Shown piece by piece: positions 53,057-61,267 of a DNA stretch of 64,000 nt. The stretch spans positions 62,001-126,000 of the forward strand of contig NZ_FOTW01000024.1 in the NCBI RefSeq assembly GCF_900114705.1, read 5' to 3'. The notes beneath the pieces were generated by a model. It made no database searches. It worked only from the letters and a program-made list of their open reading frames with translations, and had not been told where the DNA came from. Numbering within the stretch: the first letter of the stretch is position 1; every line of letters starts with the position of its first letter. The stretch is from Rugamonas rubra. GTDB taxonomy: Bacteria > Pseudomonadota > Gammaproteobacteria > Burkholderiales > Burkholderiaceae_D. The position numbers and the translations under genes were made by a program.

Positions 53057-55039
53057 ATGTTTTCCTCCCTCGAACTGACCCTCCTCCTGCTGGGCAGCGC
53101 CGTGCTCGGCGTGGTGGCTTTCCGCATGCTGCATTTGCCGCCGATGCTGGGCTATTTGGCGGTCGGCATCCTGATCGGCCCGCACGCGCTCGGCCTGGCC
53201 GAGGAGAACGAGGCCAGCCACACGCTGGCCGAGTTCGGCGTGGTGTTCCTGATGTTCTCGATCGGCCTGGAGTTCTCGCTGGCCAAGCTGATGGCGATGC
53301 GGCGCATCGTCTTCGGCCTCGGCATGGCCCAGGTCGGCCTGACCATCGCCGCCACCATGTTGTTCGGCTGGGCCATCGCCAGCCAGCTGCCGGCCTCGCT
53401 GCACCTGGGCTGGCAGGCCTCGTTCGCGCTGGGCGGCGCGCTGGCCATGTCGTCGACCGCCATCGTGTCAAAAATGCTGACCGAGCGGCTCGAGCTGGAG
53501 AGCGCGCACGGCCGCAAGATCATCGGCATCCTGTTGTTCCAGGACCTGGCCGTGGTGCCGCTGCTGATCCTCATCCCCTCGCTGTCGCAGAACCCCGACG
53601 ACCTGCTGCAGACCCTGGCGCTGGCCGGCGGCAAGGCGGTGGTGGTGCTGGTGCTGCTGCTGTTCTTCGGCCAGAAGCTGGTGCGCGGCTGGTTCACCAT
53701 CGTCGTCAAGCGCCGCTCGCAGGAGCTGTTCATGCTCAACCTGCTGCTGTTCACCCTGGGCGCCGCCTGGATCACCGAGCGCGCCGGCCTGTCGCTGGCG
53801 CTCGGCGCCTTCGTCGCCGGCATGCTGATCTCCGATACCGAATACAAGCACCAGGTGGAGGAGGACATCAAGCCCTTCCGCGACGTGCTGCTGGGCCTGT
53901 TCTTCATCACCGTCGGCATGCTGCTCAACGTCCGTCTGGTGCTGGAGAACTGGTGGCTGGTGCTGATTTTGCTGTGCGGCCCGGTGCTGCTCAAGTTCGC
54001 CCTGATCGCCCTGCTGGCCAAGCTGTTCGGCGCCACCGACGGCGTCTCCATGCGCACCGGCCTGGCGCTGGCCCAGGCCGGCGAGTTCGGCTTCGTGCTG
54101 CTCAACCTGGCCGGCGGCATGCACCTGATGGACCCGTTCGTGATCCAGGTGGTGCTGGCCTCGATGGTGCTGTCGATGCTGCTGGCGCCGTTCATCATCG
54201 CCAAGTCCGACCAGATCGTCATGAAGGTGTCGAGCAACGAATGGATGATGCAGTCGCTGGCGCTGACCAAGATCGCCAGCCGCACCATGGCGACGCAGAA
54301 GCACGTCATCGTCGCCGGCTTCGGCCGCAGCGGGCAGAGCCTGGCCACCCTGCTCAGTGAAGAAAAGATCGAGTACCACGCCCTCGACCTGGACCCGGAG
54401 CGGGTGCAGGAGGCGCAGACGGCCGGCGCCAACGTCTCCTATGGCGACGCCGGCCGGCGCGAGAGCCTGGTGGCGGCCGGCATCTACCGCGCCAGCGCGG
54501 TGGTGATCACCTACACCAGCACGCCGTCGGCGCTGCGCGTGCTGCAGCTGGTGCACGAGCTGGCGCCGACCCTGCCGGTGATCGTGCGGGCGCACGACGA
54601 CACCGACCTGGACCGTTTGAAGGCGGCCGGCGCCGCCGAGGTGGTGCCGGAATTGATGGAGGGCAGCCTGATGCTGGCCTCGCACGCGCTGGTGATGCTG
54701 GGCGTGCCGCTGCGCCGCGTGGTGCACCGCGTGCAGGCGGCGCGCGAGGAGCGCTACGCCTCGCTGCGCGGCTACTTCCACGGCGCCAGCGACGTCGGCG
54801 AGGAGGCCGACATGGTGCGCCTTCATTCGGTCACGCTGGACGGCAAGGCGGCCTGCGTCGGCAAGGCCTTGAGCGAGGTCGACGTGGCCGGCGCCGGCGC
54901 CGAGGTGACCACCATCCGGCGCGGCAAGGGCCGGCTGGAGTTGACGCCGGACACGGTGTTCGAGGCGGGCGACGTGGTGGTGCTGCGCGGCGCCGCCGAG
55001 GCGGTCAACCGGGCCGAGACGCGGCTGCTGCGCAGCTAG
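53057..55039 (+). CDS. CPA2-family cation:proton antiporter (KefB/KefC-like)
   Basis: 660 aa. The first 380 residues or so form about 12-13 membrane spans with the CPA2 pattern LGYLAVGILIGPHALGLAE and QDLAVVPLLILIP. They are followed by an RCK-N (TrkA-N) domain (KHVIVAGFGRSGQSLATLL, about 415) and an RCK-C domain at the C-terminus (about 575-655). It probably exports potassium in exchange for protons, possibly gated by thiol adducts, as in KefB/C; without the gating residues compared, this remains family-level. Divergent from kdsD. Confidence 0.9.
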   Translation: MFSSLELTLLLLGSAVLGVVAFRMLHLPPMLGYLAVGILIGPHALGLAEENEASHTLAEFGVVFLMFSIGLEFSLAKLMAMRRIVFGLGMAQVGLTIAATMLFGWAIASQLPASLHLGWQASFALGGALAMSSTAIVSKMLTERLELESAHGRKIIGILLFQDLAVVPLLILIPSLSQNPDDLLQTLALAGGKAVVVLVLLLFFGQKLVRGWFTIVVKRRSQELFMLNLLLFTLGAAWITERAGLSLALGAFVAGMLISDTEYKHQVEEDIKPFRDVLLGLFFITVGMLLNVRLVLENWWLVLILLCGPVLLKFALIALLAKLFGATDGVSMRTGLALAQAGEFGFVLLNLAGGMHLMDPFVIQVVLASMVLSMLLAPFIIAKSDQIVMKVSSNEWMMQSLALTKIASRTMATQKHVIVAGFGRSGQSLATLLSEEKIEYHALDLDPERVQEAQTAGANVSYGDAGRRESLVAAGIYRASAVVITYTSTPSALRVLQLVHELAPTLPVIVRAHDDTDLDRLKAAGAAEVVPELMEGSLMLASHALVMLGVPLRRVVHRVQAAREERYASLRGYFHGASDVGEEADMVRLHSVTLDGKAACVGKALSEVDVAGAGAEVTTIRRGKGRLELTPDTVFEAGDVVVLRGAAEAVNRAETRLLRS

Positions 55040-55049
55040 CGGCCAGCGG

Positions 55050-56216
55050 CTAGCCGCGGTAGCTGACCACCCGGTTGCGGCCGCCCTCCTTGGCCTGGTA
55101 CAGACAGGAGTCGGCCTGGGCGATCAGGGCGCGCGAGACCACCTCGGCGCTGGCCTCGGGGTCGCCGTCGGTCAAACAGGCGACGCCGATCGACACGGTG
55201 ATCGACACCTGGGTCTCCTGCGAGATCGAGATCATGCTGCCGGCCACGCTGGCGCGGATGCGCTCGGCGACGAAGGCGGCGCTGTCGAGGTCGGCGTCGA
55301 TCAGCAGCACGACAAACTCCTCGCCGCCGAAGCGGGCCAGCGCGTCCGACAGGCGCAGCTCGGCCTTGATGCGGGTCGCCACCTCGCGCAGCACCTCGTC
55401 GCCGCCCTGGTGGCCGACGGTGTCGTTGACGCGCTTGAAATGGTCGATGTCGATGTACATCACCGAGATCGGATAGGTCTGGCGGCGCGCCCGGCCGATC
55501 TCCTCGAGCAGGCGGCGGTCGATGTAGCGGCGGTTGTAGACGCCGGTCAGCGAGTCGGTCAGGCCGATGTACTTGAGCATCTCGTTGCTGATCACGTTTT
55601 CCAGGCAGATCGCGATGATCGAGGCCATGTGCTCGATGAAGTCGGTGCCCAGGCTGGGGGTGAAGCGGGTCGGGTCGACGCTGCCCAAATTCAGGCTGCC
55701 GATGATGCGCTTGTTGCGCAGCAACGGCACCAGCGCCACGCTCTGCAGGCCGGCCGGCGGGCGCGGGAAGGCGGCGCCGTGGCGCTGCGCCTCGTACATG
55801 CCCAGCAGCGGCTTGGGCGGCGCCGAATAGGCGTTGCGCCGGCCCAGGTCGAAGCCCAGCTCGTCGATCGTCTCGACGAACAGCAGGTCGGGGAAGTCCT
55901 CGAACACCACGCCCAGCTTGAGCATGACGGTGCGGATGTCGGCGTCCTCGTCGATCAGGCTCAGGGTCACGCTCTCCAGCTCGGAGATGATGGGCAGGGT
56001 GCGGAAGATGGTGCCGACCAGCTCGGGAAAGCTGCCGGCGCCGACGATCTCCAGGTCGAAGGCCTGGTGGCGGCACATGATCGAATGGTTGCGCTCGGCC
56101 TGCTCCAGCAGATAGGCCATGCGCGCGCGCAGCGCCTGGTTCTCGGCCGCCAGGTCGACCGAGCGGAGGGCCGGATCGGTGTGCGGCGGCTTGCTGCCTG
56201 GGACGGTGTGCGTCAT
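55050..56216 (-). CDS. Diguanylate cyclase with N-terminal DUF484/GAF-type sensor
   Basis: 388 aa from the ATG at 56216; the longer frame to 56345 is not conserved. Residues about 30-200 form a DUF484/GAF-like sensory region (GAGSFPELVGTIFRTLPIIS, LVPLLRNKRIIGSLNLGSVD). The C-terminal GGDEF domain has an active site RFGGEEF and an inhibitory I-site RLSD five residues before it, so it should make c-di-GMP and be product inhibited. No membrane span is seen, so it is cytoplasmic. The ligand of the sensor is unknown. Confidence 0.93.
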   Translation of the reverse strand: MTHTVPGSKPPHTDPALRSVDLAAENQALRARMAYLLEQAERNHSIMCRHQAFDLEIVGAGSFPELVGTIFRTLPIISELESVTLSLIDEDADIRTVMLKLGVVFEDFPDLLFVETIDELGFDLGRRNAYSAPPKPLLGMYEAQRHGAAFPRPPAGLQSVALVPLLRNKRIIGSLNLGSVDPTRFTPSLGTDFIEHMASIIAICLENVISNEMLKYIGLTDSLTGVYNRRYIDRRLLEEIGRARRQTYPISVMYIDIDHFKRVNDTVGHQGGDEVLREVATRIKAELRLSDALARFGGEEFVVLLIDADLDSAAFVAERIRASVAGSMISISQETQVSITVSIGVACLTDGDPEASAEVVSRALIAQADSCLYQAKEGGRNRVVSYRG

Positions 56217-56352
56217 ATAAACCCTTACTCGATTGCGACCAGCAACGGCGTTACTGCGATAGCGGAAACAGTTCAGCGAACCGACAAACTTGCATGCTGC
56301 AACAGTACGCCAAGTTGGCGTTGTTGGGAATGCAAAAAAGTGCAACTGTTCA

Positions 56353-57204
56353 TTAAAACGCCAGTGTAACGCTTATTTCCTGTCCAACATACAGACGCTG
56401 GCCCTCGCCCGCAGTGACGATGGCGTTCATGCCGAAGCAGATGGCGCCGTCCAGCTCGGCCTTGGCGCGGTAGCCCTGCAGGATGTCGAGCGGGTCGGGG
56501 CCGAACTGGCCCGTGCCTTGGTCGACCGAGGGCATCGGGCAGCGCGAGCAGGGTTTGACGGGTTTGAGCAGCGCGTCGCCGAACTGGAAGGTGTCGACAT
56601 AGTCCTCCTCGAAGGCCTCGATGCCGTCCACCACCAGGTTGGGGCGGAAGCGGTTCATCGGCAGCGCGGCGCGGCCGGCCGCCACCAGCTTCTGGTTCAG
56701 GTCGGCCAGCGAGGCGCTGCCGGCCAGCAGCACCGGATAGCCGTCGGAGAACAGGGTGTGGGCGGCGACGCCGCCGGTCCACTTGGCGCTGACCTGGCGT
56801 TCCACGTTGGGGTGGAAACGCACCAGCCGGCACGGCACGCCGACGGCGTTGCTGAACCAGGCGGCGGTGAGCTCGTCGCAGTCGTAGGCGGTAACCACGT
56901 CGTCCCACACCTGCACTTGCAAGGTGGGCGCCAGTGCGGGGTCGGGCAGGCCCAGTTCGAGCTCCAGGCGCAGCATGCCGGGGGCGCGCAGCTCCAGCGT
57001 CTCGGCCTTGATGCGCGGCACGATCAGCGCCATGCGCGGATGCTCGCGCTGGGTCAGGCAGTGGCCGTCGAGGTCGACCACCATCCATTCGCGGTCGTAG
57101 ATGTTTTCGCTCATCAAACCGGCGACGGTCAGGGTCGCCTCGCGCAGCGCAATGCCGGCGCAGGACTTGATCGGATAGAGGGAGATGTCGGAGAGGGTTG
57201 CCAT
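56353..57204 (-). CDS. MOSC-domain protein
   Basis: 283 aa from the ATG at 57204 (MATLSDISLYPIKSCAG); an upstream frame to 57240 lacks support. MOSC_N beta-barrel (about 1-120) plus MOSC domain with the sulfur-carrying Cys region KPCSRCPMPSVDQGTGQFG. The pattern matches the mitochondrial amidoxime-reducing (mARC)-like or YcbX-type proteins that handle molybdenum cofactor and reduce N-hydroxylated compounds. No ferredoxin domain is fused here. Downstream of the NYN gene on the same strand. Confidence 0.88.
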   Translation of the reverse strand: MATLSDISLYPIKSCAGIALREATLTVAGLMSENIYDREWMVVDLDGHCLTQREHPRMALIVPRIKAETLELRAPGMLRLELELGLPDPALAPTLQVQVWDDVVTAYDCDELTAAWFSNAVGVPCRLVRFHPNVERQVSAKWTGGVAAHTLFSDGYPVLLAGSASLADLNQKLVAAGRAALPMNRFRPNLVVDGIEAFEEDYVDTFQFGDALLKPVKPCSRCPMPSVDQGTGQFGPDPLDILQGYRAKAELDGAICFGMNAIVTAGEGQRLYVGQEISVTLAF

Positions 57205-57271
57205 GTGCGCCGCCTGCGGGGCGGCGCCTGCGCCACCCATCGATTGATCGGAGTCGCAGTATGGCAGTAAA

Positions 57272-57299
57272 GCGGGGCGCCGACAATGCGGCGCCCCGC
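57272..57299 (-). terminator. Hairpin after the NYN-LOTUS gene
   Basis: GCGGGGCGCCG (57272-57282) pairs perfectly with CGGCGCCCCGC (57289-57299) over the loop ACAATG: an 11-bp stem just past the NYN stop (57308). The following bases on minus are only TTTACTG, so termination is probable but not textbook. Confidence 0.6.
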
Positions 57300-57307
57300 C
57301 CGGGGAC

Positions 57308-59398
57308 TTACTCGGCGGCGTCGGCCGCCTTCTTGGCGGCCGGCTTGCGCGCGGCTGGCTTGCGGGCCGGCTTGGCGGCGCCGTCGGCGGCAGCGGCGGC
57401 GGCTGGCGCCTCGGCGACCTTCTCGGCGGCTACCTTGGCTTTCGGCGCGGCCTTGGCTTTTGCTTCCGCTTTGGCTTTTGGCGCGGCCTTGGCCTTCGGT
57501 TCCGCCTTGGCTTTTGCTGGAGCCTTGGCTTTGCCGGCGGCCGGCTTGGCTTCCGTTGCTTCCGTTGCTTGCGCGACGTTCGCCACTTCCACGGCGGCCT
57601 TGGCTTCCTTGGCGACCTTGGCTGCGGCTGGCTTGCGCGGCGCGCGCGCCGGCTTGGCGACAGCGGCTTCGGCGGCGTGGTTGGCCACCGGCGCCACGAC
57701 CACAGGCGTCAACTCAACCGGAGCCGATTGCACCACGGCCGGAGCGACCGGCAAGGAGTACAGCGCGGCGCTGTCGATCTGGGCCGAGGCCTGGACCGTC
57801 TCGTTGGCATCCTGGCGGCGACCGTTGCCGCCCTTTTGCTGGCCCTGCTGCTTGTCTTTGCGCGGCTGCTGGTTCTGCTGCTGCGCGCCGTTGCGCGGCT
57901 TCTGCTGCGCGTCCTTGCGTGGCTGCTGGTTGTCCTTGCGCGGTTGCTGGTTGTCCTTGCGGGCCTGCTGGTTGTCCTTGCGCGGCTGCTGGGCGGCCTG
58001 GTTGCGGCCACCACGACCGCCGGCGCGCGCATGGCGGCCCTCGGTCTGCTGCTGCACCGTCAGCGCGTGGGCGATGGCGGCTGCCTCCTCGTCGCTGATG
58101 ACATATTCGTCGTCCGGGTAGCGGGTCAGATCCAGATCCGGGGTGCGCTCGACGGCGCGTTCCGGTGCGCGCTCGGGGGCGCGCTCGGCAGAGCGTTCAC
58201 CCTTGCGGCCGCCACGGTTGCCACGGCCACGGCCACGCTCCTGCTGGCCGCCCGGCTGCGCCGACGGCTGTTGTTGTTGTTGCGCCGCCTGCGACTCGAC
58301 GATGGCCTCGACCACGGCGCCCGATTCGAGCACGTCGGCTTCGTCCTGCGGCAACTCGACGGTGTCGGCGTTGTCGGTGTCGGCGTCGGTGAAGCCGTCG
58401 CTGCGCTCGGCGCTGACGTTGGCGCGTTCGGCGTTGCGCTCGCTGCGGTCGCGGTCGCGACCACGGCCACGGCCACGGCGCATCTCGCCCTTGCCTTCCG
58501 GACGGCCCTCGCCCGCTTCCGGCGCGGCGCCGTTGTCGCTCACGACGGCGCTGCCGTCGGCGTTGACGGCGGCCGCGCCGCTGCTGCGGTAGACGTAGGC
58601 GCCGGATTTCTCATCGCGGCCGAATTCCAACAGGCCGCGCGCCTTGGCTTCCTCCAGCAGATTGCCGAAGGTGCGGAAGCCGTAGTAGGACTCGCTGAAG
58701 TCCGGCTTGCGGCGCTTGATCGCCTCCTTCAACACGGAGGCCCAGATCTTGCCGCTGTCGCCGCGCTCGGAGACCAGCGCGTCGAAGGTGCCGACGGCGA
58801 TTTCGACCGCTTGGCTGCGGCGCTTGTCCATCTCTTCGCGGCGGCGGGTTTCCTCTTCCGGCGTGCGCTTGACGGCAGGCTGGGCGTCGCGCGGGTCGCG
58901 CTTGGCGGCGGCGCGGCGGCTCTCGCGCACCAGGTCGTCGTAGAAGATGAATTCGTCGCAGTTGGCCACCAGCAGGTCCGAGGTGGACTGCTTGACGCCG
59001 ACGCCGATCACCTTCTTGGCGTTTTCGCGCAGCTTGGAAACCAGCGGCGAGAAGTCGGAGTCGCCGCTGATGATGACGAAGGTGTCGACGTGCGACTTGG
59101 TGTAGCACAGGTCGAGGGCGTCGACGACCATGCGGATGTCGGCCGAGTTCTTGCCGGACTGGCGCACGTGGGGGATTTCGATCAATTCGAAGTTGGCCTC
59201 ATGCATAGGCGCCTTGAACGCCTTGTAGCGATCCCAGTCGCAATAGGCCTTCTTGACCACGATGCTGCCCTTGAGCAGCAGGCGTTCCAGCACGGGCTTG
59301 ATGTCGAATTTGTCGTAGTTGGCGTCGCGCACACCGAGCGCGACGTTTTCGAAATCGCAGAACAGCGCCATGCTGACGTTATCGTTGGAAGAAGCCAT
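57308..59398 (-). CDS. NYN-domain / LOTUS (OST-HTH) RNA-binding protein with histone-H1-like tail
   Basis: 696 aa from the ATG at 59398. Residues about 10-150 form a NYN (LabA/PIN-like) nuclease domain: FCDFENVA with Asp15, NSADIRMVVDAL, and VIISGDSDFSPLV supply the conserved acidic residues. Residues about 190-270 form a LOTUS/OST-HTH winged helix (KIWASVLKEAIKRRKPDF). Then follow Arg/Gly-rich (RRGRGRGRDRDR), Gln-rich (QAAQQQQQ) and a repeated QPRKDNQQ-type stretch, and the last 140 residues are Ala/Lys/Pro repeats (PKAKAEAKAKAAPK) like histone H1. Probable RNA-binding nuclease. Tail length is likely variable between strains. Confidence 0.88.
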   Translation of the reverse strand: MASSNDNVSMALFCDFENVALGVRDANYDKFDIKPVLERLLLKGSIVVKKAYCDWDRYKAFKAPMHEANFELIEIPHVRQSGKNSADIRMVVDALDLCYTKSHVDTFVIISGDSDFSPLVSKLRENAKKVIGVGVKQSTSDLLVANCDEFIFYDDLVRESRRAAAKRDPRDAQPAVKRTPEEETRRREEMDKRRSQAVEIAVGTFDALVSERGDSGKIWASVLKEAIKRRKPDFSESYYGFRTFGNLLEEAKARGLLEFGRDEKSGAYVYRSSGAAAVNADGSAVVSDNGAAPEAGEGRPEGKGEMRRGRGRGRDRDRSERNAERANVSAERSDGFTDADTDNADTVELPQDEADVLESGAVVEAIVESQAAQQQQQPSAQPGGQQERGRGRGNRGGRKGERSAERAPERAPERAVERTPDLDLTRYPDDEYVISDEEAAAIAHALTVQQQTEGRHARAGGRGGRNQAAQQPRKDNQQARKDNQQPRKDNQQPRKDAQQKPRNGAQQQNQQPRKDKQQGQQKGGNGRRQDANETVQASAQIDSAALYSLPVAPAVVQSAPVELTPVVVAPVANHAAEAAVAKPARAPRKPAAAKVAKEAKAAVEVANVAQATEATEAKPAAGKAKAPAKAKAEPKAKAAPKAKAEAKAKAAPKAKVAAEKVAEAPAAAAAADGAAKPARKPAARKPAAKKAADAAE

Positions 59399-59673
59399 GA
59401 GATTGTTATTTTCTAGAGATGAGGGGGAGGCAGACACGTCAGACGGACGCAGACAATCCAATGATTATACCCAACAACGTCGCGCAACAGCGCGCGAACG
59501 CGTTGCCGGGGGCGCATTTGCTGTTGCTGAGCGGCGATTCCGCCGCGGCCGGAGCCCGTCGGCGAGCCGATCCGGGCGCGGCCGGCCCGGGTTTGGTAAA
59601 CTGCGCGGCTGAGCGAAGCTCGTGCGGCCGTTGCGCCGCCGCCGCCCCCCCTATTCTGAAAACGTAGACACCG

Positions 59674-61263
59674 ATGACCGACTCCCGCCTGGCGGCCCTG
59701 TTGCAGCAGCATTTCTCCATCGACGCCCTGGAGCGCGCCCCCGCGCCGCTGCAGCACGCCCTGCGCCTGCTGGGCGACTGGCTCGGTGCAAGCCGCGCCC
59801 AGCCCTACCCCAACACGCCGTTCGCCGAGCTGGCCGCCCTGTTCGGCGACCAGCCGCTGCCGGCCGAGGGCATGCCGGTCGAGGCCTTCCTCGAGCAGCT
59901 CGACGCCACCGTGCTGGCCAACACGGCCCAGCTGAACCATCCGAAGTACATCGGCCACATGACCCAGGCGCTGCCGTGGATCAGCGTGGTGGCCGAGGCG
60001 CTGACGGCGGCGCTGAACCAGAACCAGGTCAAGATCGAGACCGCCTACGCCTCCACCCTGATCGAAAAGCAGGTGCTGGGCTGGTTGCACCGCCAGGTCT
60101 ACCGGGGCGGCGAGGCGCTGTACGCCGAGGCGATGGCGGCGCCCAACATCGCGCTGGGCAACATGGTCGGCGGCGGCACCATGGGCAACCTGACGGCGCT
60201 GGCCGTGGCGCTCGAGCACCAGCTGCCCGGCTACCGCAAGGACGGCCTGCTGGCCGCGCTGGAGCGCTCCGGCCATCGCGGCCTGGCGGTGATCGGCTCG
60301 GCGCGCAGCCACTACTCGCTGAAGAAGGCGCTGGCCACCCTGGGCTTGGGCGAGAACGCGCTGCGCGTGGTGCCGGTGGCGCGCGACAACCGCATCGACC
60401 TGGCCGCGCTGGAGGACGAGGTGGCCGCGCTGAGGGCGGCCGGCGTCAAGCTGCTGGCCGTGGTCGGCATCGCCGGCGCCACCGAGACCGGCAGCATCGA
60501 CCCGCTGGCCCAGCTGGCGGCCGTGGCGCGGCGCGAGGGCGCCTGGTTCCACGTCGACGCGGCCTGGGGCGGCGCGCTGCTGCTGGCCGAGCAGTTCCGT
60601 CCGCTGTACGAGGGCATAGCACTGGCCGACTCGGTGGTGCTCGACGGCCACAAGCTGCTGTGGGTGCCCATGCCGCAAAGCATGGTGCTGTTCCGCGACA
60701 GCGCCAGCCTGAACCTGCTCAAGCACAATGCCAACTACATCCTGCGCGACAACTCCGGCGACCTCGGCCAGACCTCGCTGGAGGGCTCGCGCCGCTTCGA
60801 CGCGCTCAAGCTGTGGACCTCGTTCAAGGTGCTCGGCGTCAGCGGCTACCGCACCCTGCTGGAGCAGGCGGCGACGCTGACCGGGCAGATGCGCGCGCTG
60901 CTGGCCGAACAGGCCGACTTCGAGCTGGTCACCGACTCGGACACCTTCATCCTGACCTACCGCTACCTGCCGCAGCGCCTGCGCCAGCAGATGGAAAGGC
61001 TGCTGGCCGACGGCCGGCTGGAGCAGGCCGCCGCGCTGAACCAGCGGTTGAACGCGCTCAACAGCGAGCTGCAGACGCGGCAGAAGGAGCTCGGCCACAG
61101 CTTCGTCTCGCGCACCGTGCTCGAATCGACCGCCTACCCCGGCCAGACCACGGTGCTGCGCGTGGTGCTGACGAACATGACGACGACCGAGGAACACCTG
61201 CGCGAGATTCTCGCCGAGCAGGCCGACATCGGCGAGGGCTTGCTGGAGCAGATGGGACTGTAG
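59674..61263 (+). CDS. PLP-dependent group II amino-acid decarboxylase
   Basis: 529 aa. PLP-binding Lys327 lies in VVLDGHKLLWVPM, preceded by the HVDAAWGG motif (the Asp that binds the PLP pyridine nitrogen) and the SARSHYSLKKA segment. This is the group II (glutamate/aromatic-type) decarboxylase fold. Candidate substrates are aspartate, glutamate or aromatic amino acids; PanP-like aspartate 1-decarboxylase is one option, but I cannot decide by eye. It is divergent from the NYN-LOTUS gene across a 275-base gap. No transporter or pathway gene is adjacent. Confidence 0.85.
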   Translation: MTDSRLAALLQQHFSIDALERAPAPLQHALRLLGDWLGASRAQPYPNTPFAELAALFGDQPLPAEGMPVEAFLEQLDATVLANTAQLNHPKYIGHMTQALPWISVVAEALTAALNQNQVKIETAYASTLIEKQVLGWLHRQVYRGGEALYAEAMAAPNIALGNMVGGGTMGNLTALAVALEHQLPGYRKDGLLAALERSGHRGLAVIGSARSHYSLKKALATLGLGENALRVVPVARDNRIDLAALEDEVAALRAAGVKLLAVVGIAGATETGSIDPLAQLAAVARREGAWFHVDAAWGGALLLAEQFRPLYEGIALADSVVLDGHKLLWVPMPQSMVLFRDSASLNLLKHNANYILRDNSGDLGQTSLEGSRRFDALKLWTSFKVLGVSGYRTLLEQAATLTGQMRALLAEQADFELVTDSDTFILTYRYLPQRLRQQMERLLADGRLEQAAALNQRLNALNSELQTRQKELGHSFVSRTVLESTAYPGQTTVLRVVLTNMTTTEEHLREILAEQADIGEGLLEQMGL

Positions 61264-61267
61264 TTTC

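Noticed and set aside
51934..53127. Long kdsD frame starting at 53127
   Set aside because: It would overlap the divergent antiporter gene, and its extra N-terminus is hydrophobic and unrelated to KdsD.
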